DNA of 19,053 bases from an uncultured Gemmatimonadota bacterium (GTDB lineage Bacteria > Gemmatimonadota > Gemmatimonadetes > Gemmatimonadales > Gemmatimonadaceae), in contig CAMLHT010000042.1 of NCBI GenBank assembly GCA_946479895.1, forward strand, positions 1 to 19,053, given 5' to 3'. The translations under genes and the position numbers were made by a program. The notes beneath the pieces are model-generated. The model had not been told where the DNA came from. It saw only the letters and a program-made list of their open reading frames with translations, and ran no database searches. Positions 6,620 through 14,245 of this stretch are shown piece after piece; positions within the stretch are counted from its first letter, which is position 1, and each line of letters opens with the position of its first letter.

Positions 6620-8476
6620 ATGGACCATCTCTTCCTCGCCCTCCAGGAGAGTCTCTCCGGCCGGTATTCGCTCGACCGCGAGATCGGCCGTGGCGGAATG
6701 GGGATCGTGTATCTCGCCCGCGAGGTTCACCTCGACCGGCTCGTGGCGATCAAGCTGCTGCCTCCGGAGCGCGCGGCCGACCCGTCCCTGCGCGAGCGTT
6801 TCCTGCGCGAGGTGCGCCTCGCTGCCAAGCTCTCGCATCCGAACATCATCCCCATTCACGCCGTCGAGGAGCGCGACGACTTCGTCTTCTACGTCATGGC
6901 CTTCGTCGACGGGGAGACGCTCACCGAGCGGGTGCGCAGCCGCGGCCCGGTCACCGGGTCCGACGGAGCGCGAATCTTCCGCGAGGTCGCGTGGGCGCTG
7001 GCTTACGCCCACGACCAGGGATTCGTCCATCGCGACGTGAAGCCCGACAACATCCTGCTCGAGCGCGCCACCGGCCGCGTGCTCGTGGCGGACTTCGGAA
7101 TCGCCGCAGCTCTCGGCAACGCGAGCATCGACGGCGTGAGCGGAACCCCCGAGTTCATGAGTCCCGAGCAGGTCCTCGGCACGGCCCTCGACGCGCGCAC
7201 CGACGTGTACGGCCTGGGCGCGTCGGCGTTCTTCGCCTTCTCGGGCAGGTTTCCCTTCGAGGGAGCGACGGCCACGGAGATCCTCGCGAAGCACGTGGCC
7301 ACTCCCGCTCCGCCGCTCTCGTCGCTCGGGCTGCCGGTTCCCCGCAAGGTCGCCGCGCTCGTGGACCGATGCCTGGCGAAGGACATGGACCGGCGGCCGG
7401 CGAGCGCGCACGTCGTCGCCGAGAAGCTCACGGTGGCGATCGAGCAGCGGCGCGAAGTCCCCGCGGCGCTGCGCGCGTTCATCAAGCGCGGCGCGCGCAT
7501 GAACAGCGGAGGCACGCTGCTCGCCGCGATCGCCGCTCTCCCGGTCTCCATCGGCACGTCGGCCTGGCTCGGCGCGCTGCCGGGGTTCGGGATGCTGTTC
7601 GCCCTCAGCGTGGCAGGCCCGTTCGCTTACATGACGAGCGTCGCGCGGCGCATGCGCCTCCAGGGGTTCGGCCATCGCGACCTCGCCCCGGCATTCAGGG
7701 CGGAAATCGAGCAGACCGAGGAGGAGCTGTCCGCCGAGAAGCTCCAGGGCCGGCCCGCCGTCGAGCGCGCGACGGGCATCGCGTGGAAGACCTTCGCCCT
7801 GACCGGAGCGACCAGCCTCGCCGGCGCGATGATCGCGAACGAGCCGGCGCGTGGACTGTTCATGGTAACGCTCGGAGTGTCCTGGGCGGGTGCCCTGATG
7901 TTCGGGCTCACCAACCTCGGCCTCGCCCAGCGCACGCAGGACGTCGAAACAAGGTTCTGGTCGAGGCTCTGGCTCGGTCCCATGGGCCGGAGCGCATTCC
8001 GGCTCGCCTCGCGCATCGTCGGCAACCGCGCCTCGTCGGCGGCCATGACGCATCGCGCGACCGAGCTCTCGCTGGGAATGGCGGCCGAGCAGCTGTTCGA
8101 CAGCCTGCCGAAGGAAGCGAGAAGGACGCTCGCCGCGGTGCCCGAGCTCCTCACGCGCCTCCAGTCAGACGCGCAGGCTTTGCGGCGTCACCACGACGAG
8201 CTCCAGGACGCCATCGGTGCCGGTGCGAGCGATGCGCAGCTGATCGCGCTCCGCGACTCCGTGCACGCGAAGCTCGGCGAAGCCGTCGGCGCGCTCGAGA
8301 CGATCCGTCTCGACCTCCTCCGCCTGCACGCCGGCTCGACGACGGTCCAGTCGGTCACGACGCACCTCGGCATCGCGAAGGACGTGTCGGCCGAGATCGG
8401 CCGCCTCATCGCCGCCAACCGTGACGTCGATCGACTGCTACATTTCCCGCGTCTCGCCGCATCCACCCCGGTCTAG
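6620..8476 (+). CDS. Membrane-associated Ser/Thr protein kinase (PknB/Hanks type)
   Basis: A 618-aa protein with an N-terminal Hanks-type kinase domain (about 16-280) that has all core residues: glycine loop GRGGMG (23-28), ATP-binding Lys45 (VAIKLL), alphaC Glu64, catalytic HRDVKPDN (137-144), DFG (158-160), SPEQ in place of APE (181-184) and DVYGLG (195-200). The C-terminal half is unusual: two hydrophobic hairpins (about 296-340 and 390-435) instead of the single TM plus PASTA or WD40 sensor, then a soluble helical tail (about 465-618) with coiled-coil-like segments. Both termini are therefore probably cytoplasmic. The family phosphorylates Ser/Thr on regulators; targets are unknown. No Shine-Dalgarno is evident before 6620. 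The stop is 2 bp before the next start, implying coupled translation. Confidence 0.92.
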   Translation: MDHLFLALQESLSGRYSLDREIGRGGMGIVYLAREVHLDRLVAIKLLPPERAADPSLRERFLREVRLAAKLSHPNIIPIHAVEERDDFVFYVMAFVDGETLTERVRSRGPVTGSDGARIFREVAWALAYAHDQGFVHRDVKPDNILLERATGRVLVADFGIAAALGNASIDGVSGTPEFMSPEQVLGTALDARTDVYGLGASAFFAFSGRFPFEGATATEILAKHVATPAPPLSSLGLPVPRKVAALVDRCLAKDMDRRPASAHVVAEKLTVAIEQRREVPAALRAFIKRGARMNSGGTLLAAIAALPVSIGTSAWLGALPGFGMLFALSVAGPFAYMTSVARRMRLQGFGHRDLAPAFRAEIEQTEEELSAEKLQGRPAVERATGIAWKTFALTGATSLAGAMIANEPARGLFMVTLGVSWAGALMFGLTNLGLAQRTQDVETRFWSRLWLGPMGRSAFRLASRIVGNRASSAAMTHRATELSLGMAAEQLFDSLPKEARRTLAAVPELLTRLQSDAQALRRHHDELQDAIGAGASDAQLIALRDSVHAKLGEAVGALETIRLDLLRLHAGSTTVQSVTTHLGIAKDVSAEIGRLIAANRDVDRLLHFPRLAASTPV

Positions 8477-8478
8477 CA

Positions 8479-8667
8479 ATGCCGCAGCCAGAGAAGCCGT
8501 CCAGGAAGCCGCCGATCCCGAACGCCGACGAAGTGGACGAGGCTTCGGACGAGAGCTTCCCCGCCTCCGATCCCCCCGCGAACCAGCCGATTCATCCGGG
8601 CGCGCCGGGCACGCATCCCGACCATCCCTCGAAGCCGCCGAAGCGGCCGGACGGGCGCGCGAGCTGA
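8479..8667 (+). CDS. Small acidic/Pro-rich hypothetical protein (DEASDESFPASDPP motif)
   Basis: A 62-aa protein, low complexity and probably disordered. Residues 20-33 read DEASDESFPASDPP, a motif I recognise from small uncharacterised proteins of several phyla (often DEALDESFPASDPP). The C-terminal half is rich in Pro, His and Lys. No membrane segment, Cys or catalytic motif is present. It starts 2 bp after the kinase stop, so it is almost certainly co-transcribed, and it contains Ser residues in an acidic context. That makes a kinase substrate or partner a reasonable guess but no more. The start ATG is fixed by the spacing to the kinase. Confidence 0.7.
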   Translation: MPQPEKPSRKPPIPNADEVDEASDESFPASDPPANQPIHPGAPGTHPDHPSKPPKRPDGRAS

Positions 8668-8725
8668 GGCCGATCTGGTTCCGATTCATCGCTGATCTTC
8701 CTTCTGTTGCCGGGCGGCGAGGGGT

Positions 8726-8743
8726 CGGATCAGATCTGATCCG
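8726..8743. promoter_or_regulatory. Perfect 18-bp palindrome (possible operator)
   Basis: CGGATCAGATCTGATCCG is exactly self-complementary with no spacer, in the 225-bp gap between the 62-aa gene and the next gene, 149 bp before its start codon. A spacerless palindrome fits a dimeric repressor site better than a terminator, since a hairpin would need to lose central pairs for its loop. The stretch GACTTTTCC follows at some distance, so a weak terminator role is not excluded. Nothing else in 8668-8892 stands out. Confidence 0.4.
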
Positions 8744-8892
8744 TGGCATCGGACTTTTCCGTGTCGAGCCTTCTGCATTGGCGTTCAAACGCGGTATTTC
8801 CGGTCCTGATCGAACGAGGATCTGGCCAGAAATTGCCCTCGCGCCGGGAAGATCGACGCCACAGATTAGCGGCCCAATCTCCCCTCGCTCCC

Positions 8893-9192
8893 ATGGCGAA
8901 CGCGAAAGAACTCAAGGCGACGGCGCTGGCGGTCATCACGTTTCTGGTCCGCCCCTCCCTCTTTCTCCTCTTCGGGCTCATCGGCGGATACGCGCTCGGC
9001 TACACCGACGCGTTCCGTGAGTCCGACACCATCGGCAACAAGGTCGCGCGCGCCGTCTACCGGGTGCATCCGGAAGCCCTGAGCCAGGGCATCCAGCAGC
9101 GCGCGTCGATCATCCGCGACACGCTCCACCAGCGCACGGGCGTGATCGAGACGCCCGCGGCGGAGGTGCCTCCCGAAATCCCGCCGATCTAG
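8893..9192 (+). CDS. Single-TM hypothetical protein
   Basis: A 99-aa protein with one clear membrane helix (about 11-35: ALAVITFLVRPSLFLLFGLIGGYALGY), then a short soluble region with GIQQRASIIRDTLHQRTG and a Pro/Glu-rich end (VIETPAAEVPPEIPPI). I do not recognise a family. The start at 8893 (MANAKEL) is the only ATG placed sensibly before the TM; a GTG at 8743 in frame would add a 50-residue polar extension and is unlikely. No Shine-Dalgarno is visible. Its stop overlaps the stop of the convergent allantoicase gene by 3 bp. Confidence 0.7.
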   Translation: MANAKELKATALAVITFLVRPSLFLLFGLIGGYALGYTDAFRESDTIGNKVARAVYRVHPEALSQGIQQRASIIRDTLHQRTGVIETPAAEVPPEIPPI

Positions 9193-10184
9193 TCCCCGGC
9201 GTTCCCGAACAGCCGCAGTCGCGCGACGCCGCCGTCGGGGTAGATATTGAGCCGGACGTGCGTGGCGGGATGCGAGTCGAACTCGTACCACTTGTGCCGC
9301 GTGTGCGGCTCGAGCGGCGTTTCGGGCAACAGCTCCTTCCAGGGCGCGGCCGCGAAGGCGCCCGGGTCCAGGAAGTCACCGTCGGGAACGTCCGCGTATT
9401 CCAGCATGCACCTTCCCGGGGCGTTGCCCTTGAAGTGATCGGTGTCGAGCTCGATCCGGCTGATGCGCCCGCGCCGCGCGAGCCGAACGATCGTCCAGTC
9501 GTGGCCCGGCCCCCGCCGCCGTTTCGTCTGCCAGCCATCGCCCATGTTCACCGCGCGGCCGGGCAGGATCAGGTTCTGCCGGTCGCCGTAGTGCATGTCG
9601 CTGCACGCCACGACGTATCCGCCGTTCTCCATCGCCGCCAGGTCCGCCTCGCGCGAGAACACGTCGGCATCCGGCACGACTTCACCGTGCACGCGCAGCC
9701 GGGCGACGCCGCCGTCGGGAAAGATGTTCAGCCGCACGTGCGTGACGCGCCGGCGCTGCCCCGCGATGTCGAAGTGATTGGGCCGGTCGCCCTCCAGCAG
9801 CGACGGCGCGAGCAGCGAATCCCAGTGCACCGCGCCGCTCAGGATGCCCTCGATCGACGCGTTGTCGCCGAGCGCGCACGCATCGACGCTCGCCCGCTCG
9901 GGGTAGTTGCCGGTGAAGTGGCTCGTGTCGATCACGATTCCGCGGACGATGCCCGGCGCGCCAAGGCGCACGATCGCCCAGTCGTGCCCCGGCGTCCGCC
10001 GCCGCCGCGTTTCCCAGCCATCCATCCACATGCCGCGCTCGGTGAAGACGCCTTCGCGGAGCTCGGGCGCTCCAGGCTTGATGAGCGCCTCCTTCGGCGC
10101 GAAGAACTCGTCGTTGGCGGCGAGCACCGCGCCGCCGAGGCGCTCCGAGGCGAGGTCGATGAGATCGGTGAAGGGCAGAGTCAT
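9189..10184 (-). CDS. alc: Allantoicase
   Basis: A 331-aa enzyme that hydrolyses allantoate to ureidoglycolate and urea in purine-nitrogen catabolism. It consists of two homologous jelly-roll repeats. The first has DGWETRRRRTPGHDWAIVRLG, DTSHFTGNYPERASVDAC and HVRLNIFPDGGVARLRVHGEV. The second has DGWQTKRRRGPGHDWTIVRLA, DTDHFKGNAPGRCMLEYA and HVRLNIYPDGGVARLRLFG. The motifs DTDHFKGN and RLNIYPDGGVARLR are diagnostic for the family and length is normal. The start ATG at 10184 is followed by the expected N-terminus (TDLIDLASERLGGAVLAANDEFFAPKEALI). It is transcribed away from the methionine operon, with about 30 bp to the -35 of the opposing promoter. No uricase or ureidoglycolate lyase is present in the window. 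Confidence 0.97.
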   Translation of the reverse strand: MTLPFTDLIDLASERLGGAVLAANDEFFAPKEALIKPGAPELREGVFTERGMWMDGWETRRRRTPGHDWAIVRLGAPGIVRGIVIDTSHFTGNYPERASVDACALGDNASIEGILSGAVHWDSLLAPSLLEGDRPNHFDIAGQRRRVTHVRLNIFPDGGVARLRVHGEVVPDADVFSREADLAAMENGGYVVACSDMHYGDRQNLILPGRAVNMGDGWQTKRRRGPGHDWTIVRLARRGRISRIELDTDHFKGNAPGRCMLEYADVPDGDFLDPGAFAAAPWKELLPETPLEPHTRHKWYEFDSHPATHVRLNIYPDGGVARLRLFGNAGD

Positions 10185-10212
10185 GCGGGGATGTTAGGCG
10201 CTCGACCCCGGC

Positions 10213-10241
10213 TTGACGAGAACCGCGGCCCGGGATATCCT
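10213..10241 (+). promoter_or_regulatory. Predicted sigma-70 promoter of the metX leader
   Basis: TTGACG (10213-10218) and TATCCT (10236-10241) match 5/6 and 4/6 consensus bases with an exact 17-bp spacer. Transcription would start near 10248, about 13 nt before the riboswitch P1 stem, which is a sensible placement. Confidence 0.65.
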
Positions 10242-10257
10242 GTTGGCACAATCGAAG

Positions 10258-10314
10258 GTTCGTGGTGATTTGCCGCCTATTGCCGCCACGTAAAACAAGG
10301 AGCTAAAACGCGAC
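10258..10314 (+). ncRNA. SAM-II riboswitch (S-adenosylmethionine aptamer)
   Basis: The sequence matches the SAM-II consensus: GGTGATTTG, then TTGC..GCCACGT, an A-rich linker and GCTAAA. P1 is CGTGGTG (10261-10267) paired with CGCCACG (10284-10290), with one G-U pair. The conserved GATTTG (10267-10272) and GCTAAAA (10302-10308) are in place, and CGC (10274-10276) can form the pseudoknot with GCG (10310-10312). It precedes metX and metB-type genes, the class's usual targets. SAM binding should lower expression of the operon. Here an intrinsic terminator follows directly, suggesting control of transcription instead of the translational control usual for this class. Confidence 0.95.
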
Positions 10315-10315
10315 G

Positions 10316-10348
10316 TGCCCGGCGGCAGTTATTCGCCCGGGCATTTTT
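10316..10348 (+). terminator. Intrinsic terminator (attenuator) of the metX leader
   Basis: TGCCCGG (10316-10322) pairs with CCGGGCA (10337-10343), followed by TTTTT (10344-10348). It is 2 nt after the riboswitch and 85 nt before the metX start codon, so it must be read through for expression. Its 5' arm overlaps GGCGGCA (10321-10327), the exact complement of TGCCGCC in the aptamer. Confidence 0.88.
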
Positions 10349-10433
10349 CGTTTCCAGCGGTTCGCGCTCGCGCGGGCCTCCGGATCGAACGTCACGAGAA
10401 GTCAGCGGCTGGACGTTGGATCGGAGGAATTGA

Positions 10434-11378
10434 ATGACCGCGCTGGAACTGCGCTCGCCACCGGCGGGCGCCACTCGTGGCAGCCTGCTGCCCCGCTACA
10501 CGCTCGTCGGCCGCACCGACGCGCCGGTCGTCGTGATCCTCGGCGGCATCTCGGCGACGCGCCACGTCGTCTTCGGCGAAGCGCCGGGCGAGACAGGCTG
10601 GTGGTCGAAGGTCGCCGGCGAAGGCCGAGCCATCGACATCGGGCGATACCGCGTGCTCGGCCTCGACTTCATGGACGGCGGCCGCGACGCGTCGGGGCGT
10701 CCTCGTCGCACCATCACGACGCACGACCAGGCGCTCTGGCTCGCCCGCGTCCTCCGCACGCTCGGCGTATCGCGCGCCAGGGCCGTGATCGGCGCGTCGT
10801 ACGGCGGCATGGTGGCGCTCGCCTTCGCCGACCGCTTTCCGGCGCTGCTGGAGCAGCTCGTGGTGATCAGCGCCCCGCACGAGTCCCATCCGATGAGCAC
10901 CGCGCTGCGCACGCTGCAGCGGCGAACCGTGGAGCTCGGCCTCGAGACGGGCCGCATCGACGACGCGATGTCCATCGCCCGGGGCATCGCCATGACGACG
11001 TATCGCACCGCCGGGGAGTTCGCCGGGCGCTTCGCCAGCACCCCGCTCTCCCGCGGGCGCAACGACGCCCGCTTTCCCGTCGACGCATACCTGCGCGACC
11101 GAGGCGATCGCTTCGCCGCCGCGATGCGCCCGGAGCGGTTCCTCGCCCTGTCGCTGTCGAGCGATCTCCACCGGGTGGATCCGGCGCGCATCACCACACC
11201 GACCACGGTGGTCGCCGCCGAAGGCGACACCATCGTCCCGGCCGAGCAGCTCGCGGCGCTGTCCGCGCAGCTCGGCGGCACCAGCTCCCTCGTCGAATTG
11301 CCGACCCGCGTCGGCCATGACGCCTTCCTCGTCGAGACCGCACGGGTCTCCTCCATCCTCACCGCTGCCCTGAGCTGA
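10434..11378 (+). CDS. metX: Homoserine O-acyltransferase, MetX family (alpha/beta hydrolase)
   Basis: A 314-aa cytoplasmic enzyme that acylates homoserine (acetyl or succinyl donor) in the first committed step to methionine. The alpha/beta-hydrolase core is clear: VVVILGGIS (oxyanion strand, 32-40), nucleophile elbow GASYGGM (Ser122), Asp265 (EGDTIVP) and His295 (VGHDAF). At 314 aa it is shorter than classical MetX (about 370-380 aa) and resembles the short Xanthomonas-type MetX, several of which use succinyl-CoA, so the acyl donor is left open. The start is fixed by GGAGG at 10423-10427, 6 nt before ATG. It sits behind a SAM-II riboswitch and terminator, and its stop is 3 bp before the next gene. 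Confidence 0.93.
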   Translation: MTALELRSPPAGATRGSLLPRYTLVGRTDAPVVVILGGISATRHVVFGEAPGETGWWSKVAGEGRAIDIGRYRVLGLDFMDGGRDASGRPRRTITTHDQALWLARVLRTLGVSRARAVIGASYGGMVALAFADRFPALLEQLVVISAPHESHPMSTALRTLQRRTVELGLETGRIDDAMSIARGIAMTTYRTAGEFAGRFASTPLSRGRNDARFPVDAYLRDRGDRFAAAMRPERFLALSLSSDLHRVDPARITTPTTVVAAEGDTIVPAEQLAALSAQLGGTSSLVELPTRVGHDAFLVETARVSSILTAALS

Positions 11379-11381
11379 CCG

Positions 11382-13697
11382 ATGACCATCGCCTCCTCGA
11401 CCGCCACCGCCACCGCCGCCGTCCGCGCCGGCATCGCCTCCGACCGCCATCACGGCGCCGTCGTCCCACCGCTCCATCTCTCGGCCAACTTCGCCTTCGC
11501 CGGATTCAACAAGCCGCGCGAGTTCGACTATACGCGCAGCGGGAATCCGACGCGGTCACACCTCGCCGAGGCGATCACCGACCTCGAGGGAGGCGCGAGC
11601 GCCGTGGTCACGAGCACCGGGATGTCGGCCGTGACGCTCGTGCTCCAGCTCGTGAAGCCGGGCGACACCGTGCTCGCCGCGCATGACTGTTACGGCGGGA
11701 CGCAGCGCCTGCTCCGCGGCCTCGCCGCGCGCGGTCATTTCAACGTCGTCTTCGCCGACCTCACGACGTCCACGGGGCTCGACGAGATCGCGCGATGTCG
11801 GGCGCGCCTGGTCTGGGTGGAGACGCCCAGCAATCCCCTTCTCCGGATCACCGACATCGCCGCGGTGACGTCGGTGGCCCACGCCGTCGGGTCCGTCGTC
11901 GTCGTCGACAACACCTTCCTCTCTCCGGTGCTCCAGCGGCCGCTCGCGCTCGGCGCGGACCTCGTGGTGCATTCGACGACGAAGTACCTCAACGGCCACA
12001 GCGACGTGGTCGGCGGATGCGTGGTCGCCGCCGACGCGGGCCTCGGCGACGAGCTGCGCTGGTGGGGCAACGCGCTGGGCGTCACCGGCGCGCCGTTCGA
12101 CAGCTACCTGACCCTCCGTGGCCTGCGCACCCTGCACGTCCGCATCCGCCAGCACGTCGAGAACGCCGAGGCCGTGGTGGCCGCGCTGCGCGAGCACCCC
12201 GCCGTCGCGCGGCTGTACTACCCCGGGCTCGCGACGCACATCGGCCACGACGTCGCGCGACGCCAGCAGTCGGGCTTCGGGGCGATGGCCAGCTTCGAGA
12301 TCGAGGGCGGAACCGCCGCCGTCGAGCGATTCACCGAACGCCTGCGCCACTTCACGCTCGCCGAATCACTCGGCGGCGTCGAAAGCCTCATCGCGCACCC
12401 GGCGACGATGACCCACGCGTCCATGACCGGCGAGGCGCGCGCTGCCGCGGGCATCAGCGAATCGCTCGTGCGCCTGTCCATCGGCATCGAGTCGGCCGAT
12501 GACCTGATCGCCGACCTCCATCAGGCACTCGGAGCCGCCACGCGTACGCGACCGGTCGTCGCGGTCCCGGCGGCCGTCGCGGCGGCGGCGCCGGCGTCGG
12601 ACCGCGCCGATGTCATCCTGCTCGGCGCGGGCGCCATCGCCCGTGAGCTGATGGACCAGGTCTCCGACTGCGCGTCGGGCAGGACGCTGAGGATCTGCGG
12701 CGTCGTCGACCGCTCGGGTCACGTCTTCGACGGCGACGGCATCGCCGCCGGCACGCTGGCGGAGCTGGCCGCGCACAAGAAGAACGGCCGCTCGCTGGCC
12801 GAGCATGCGTTCGGAGTGGAGTCGACGCCCGAGCGATCGGTCGAGTCGGTGACGTCGCGGCAGGGCCTGGTGAATCCGATCCTCGTGGATCTCACCGCGT
12901 CGGAGACTTCGCCGCTGCTCGAGACGGCGCTCAACCGTGGCTTCGACCTCGTGCTCGCGAACAAGGTCCCCCTGGCCGGTGACCAGCAATCGATCGACAA
13001 CCTCTTCGTCGCCGCGGCACTCGGTGGTCGCCGGGTGCTGAGTGAAGCGACGGTGGGCGCGGGACTCCCGGTGCTCGACACGATCAGGAAGCTGACCGAA
13101 TCCGGCGACGAGATCCTCTCGATCGAGGGCTGCCCGTCGGGCACTCTCGGTTTCCTGCTCGGCGAGGTCGGGCGCGGCGCGAGCTTCTCGGAGGCGCTGG
13201 GCGCGGCCATCGAGAGCGGGTATACGGAACCCGATCCCCGGGTCGACCTCTCCGGGCTGGACGTCGCGCGAAAGGCGCTGATCCTCGCCCGGCTCATCGG
13301 GTATCGCGGGAGCCTGTCCGACGTCAGCGTCGATTCGCTCGTTCCTCCGGCGCTCGCGAACGTCTCGCTCCCCGAGTTCCTCGATCGCGTCGGCGAGCTC
13401 GACGCCGAGTGGTCGGGGCGCGTCGCCGCGGCGACGGCGCGCGGCGAGATCCTGCGCTATCGCGCGCGGGTGACGCCCACGTCGATCACCGTGGGGCTGG
13501 TCGGTGTCAGCGCCACCGATCCGCTCGCGTCACTCACCGGCACCGACAACCAGTTCGCGATCACCACGCGACGCTATCGTCAGCCGCTGGTGATCACGGG
13601 GCCGGGCGCCGGCGCGCCTGTCACGGCGGCTGGTGTCTTTGCCGATATCCTGCGTCTCGTTTCGGAGCGCCGACAACCGGCGAACGTCACCGCCTGA
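11382..13697 (+). CDS. Fusion of cystathionine gamma-synthase-type enzyme (MetB) and homoserine dehydrogenase
   Basis: One 771-aa ORF with two complete enzymes. Residues about 12-385 are a PLP Cys/Met-metabolism enzyme: YTRSGNPT (50-57), Tyr104, VVDNTF with Asp176, PLP Lys201 in STTKYLNGHSDVVGG, and SLVRLSIGIE near its end. An Ala/Pro linker (about 388-407) follows. Residues about 408-771 are homoserine dehydrogenase: Rossmann VILLGAGAIA (411-420), LANKVPLAG (Lys528), EATVGAGLPVL (555-565), CPSGTLG (584-590), and GYTEPDPR..DLSGLDVARK with Lys631. No ACT domain is attached. The product would make homoserine and consume O-acylhomoserine, with MetX acting between. Whether the first half uses cysteine (MetB) or sulfide (MetZ) is not certain. 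The reading frame is continuous without slippery features, so the fusion looks genuine. Confidence 0.93.
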   Translation: MTIASSTATATAAVRAGIASDRHHGAVVPPLHLSANFAFAGFNKPREFDYTRSGNPTRSHLAEAITDLEGGASAVVTSTGMSAVTLVLQLVKPGDTVLAAHDCYGGTQRLLRGLAARGHFNVVFADLTTSTGLDEIARCRARLVWVETPSNPLLRITDIAAVTSVAHAVGSVVVVDNTFLSPVLQRPLALGADLVVHSTTKYLNGHSDVVGGCVVAADAGLGDELRWWGNALGVTGAPFDSYLTLRGLRTLHVRIRQHVENAEAVVAALREHPAVARLYYPGLATHIGHDVARRQQSGFGAMASFEIEGGTAAVERFTERLRHFTLAESLGGVESLIAHPATMTHASMTGEARAAAGISESLVRLSIGIESADDLIADLHQALGAATRTRPVVAVPAAVAAAAPASDRADVILLGAGAIARELMDQVSDCASGRTLRICGVVDRSGHVFDGDGIAAGTLAELAAHKKNGRSLAEHAFGVESTPERSVESVTSRQGLVNPILVDLTASETSPLLETALNRGFDLVLANKVPLAGDQQSIDNLFVAAALGGRRVLSEATVGAGLPVLDTIRKLTESGDEILSIEGCPSGTLGFLLGEVGRGASFSEALGAAIESGYTEPDPRVDLSGLDVARKALILARLIGYRGSLSDVSVDSLVPPALANVSLPEFLDRVGELDAEWSGRVAAATARGEILRYRARVTPTSITVGLVGVSATDPLASLTGTDNQFAITTRRYRQPLVITGPGAGAPVTAAGVFADILRLVSERRQPANVTA

Positions 13698-13714
13698 CCA
13701 TCCATCGGACCAGC

Positions 13715-14206
13715 TCAGCGTCCCCGGACGAATGGTTTCCAGGTGTCGGTCTTGATGAAGTGTCCCACCGACGCACCGACCAGCGCCCCGGCGAAGGAGC
13801 CGATGCCGAGCAATGGCAGGGCACCGGACTGGTCCTTCGTGCACTGCCAGCCGGCGGTCGGTGACCCTTCGCAAAGGTCGCCCAGCGCGTGGGAGCCGAC
13901 GTAAAACCCCGTCAACCCCAAGGCGGTACCGCCGACCAGCGCCCCCACTGCCCGATGCCGGCGAGTTCCCACACGGACCTCGAGCCTCGACAGTTCGACA
14001 TTGAGGATGTGGGGACGAGGCTCGAGCATGGATCGTGGCTCGAACTGCACGAGCGCGCTGTCGCCGGAGACCGACAGGAGTGTGCCGTCGCGTCGCGACT
14101 CGAAAACCCCACCGGGAATCGTCCGGACGCGAGTGCCGAGGGCCGCCGGCGCCTGGGCGTCCGCCAGCGATGCAACGAGGGCGAGCAGCAGAGTGACGGA
14201 CCGCAT
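13715..14206 (-). CDS. Exported glycine-zipper protein, hypothetical
   Basis: A 163-aa protein with a signal peptide (MRSVTLLLALVASLADAQA). The mature N-terminal part (about 20-80) is beta-rich and reads like a short SH3-like or OB-like module (RVRTIPGG...GTLLSVSGDSALVQF). Two Gly/Ala-rich hydrophobic segments follow (VGALVGGTALGLTGFYVG and LPLLGIGSFAGALVGASVGHFI), a glycine-zipper pattern suggesting membrane insertion. Two Cys flank a short loop between them (LCEGSPTAGWQC), possibly a disulfide. This layout is common in exported proteins of Gemmatimonadota-like genomes but has no assigned function. It is 39 bp downstream of the YVTN gene on the same strand and converges on the metB fusion gene with a 17-bp gap. 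Confidence 0.72.
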   Translation of the reverse strand: MRSVTLLLALVASLADAQAPAALGTRVRTIPGGVFESRRDGTLLSVSGDSALVQFEPRSMLEPRPHILNVELSRLEVRVGTRRHRAVGALVGGTALGLTGFYVGSHALGDLCEGSPTAGWQCTKDQSGALPLLGIGSFAGALVGASVGHFIKTDTWKPFVRGR

Positions 14207-14245
14207 TGCCTTCTAATGTGACGGGGCCCGTTCCTGTCAACCAGA

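Noticed and set aside
6527..8053. 508-aa minus-strand frame opposite the kinase
   Set aside because: A GC-rich antisense artefact without recognisable domains.
6106..8424. 772-aa plus-strand frame overlapping DinB and the kinase
   Set aside because: It is an out-of-frame Arg/Ala-rich shadow, whereas the kinase frame has every catalytic motif.
12540..12610. Frameshift or assembly join creating the MetB-homoserine dehydrogenase fusion
   Set aside because: The frame is continuous with matching codon bias on both sides and a normal Ala/Pro linker; no stop or start signals remain at the junction that would suggest two genes.
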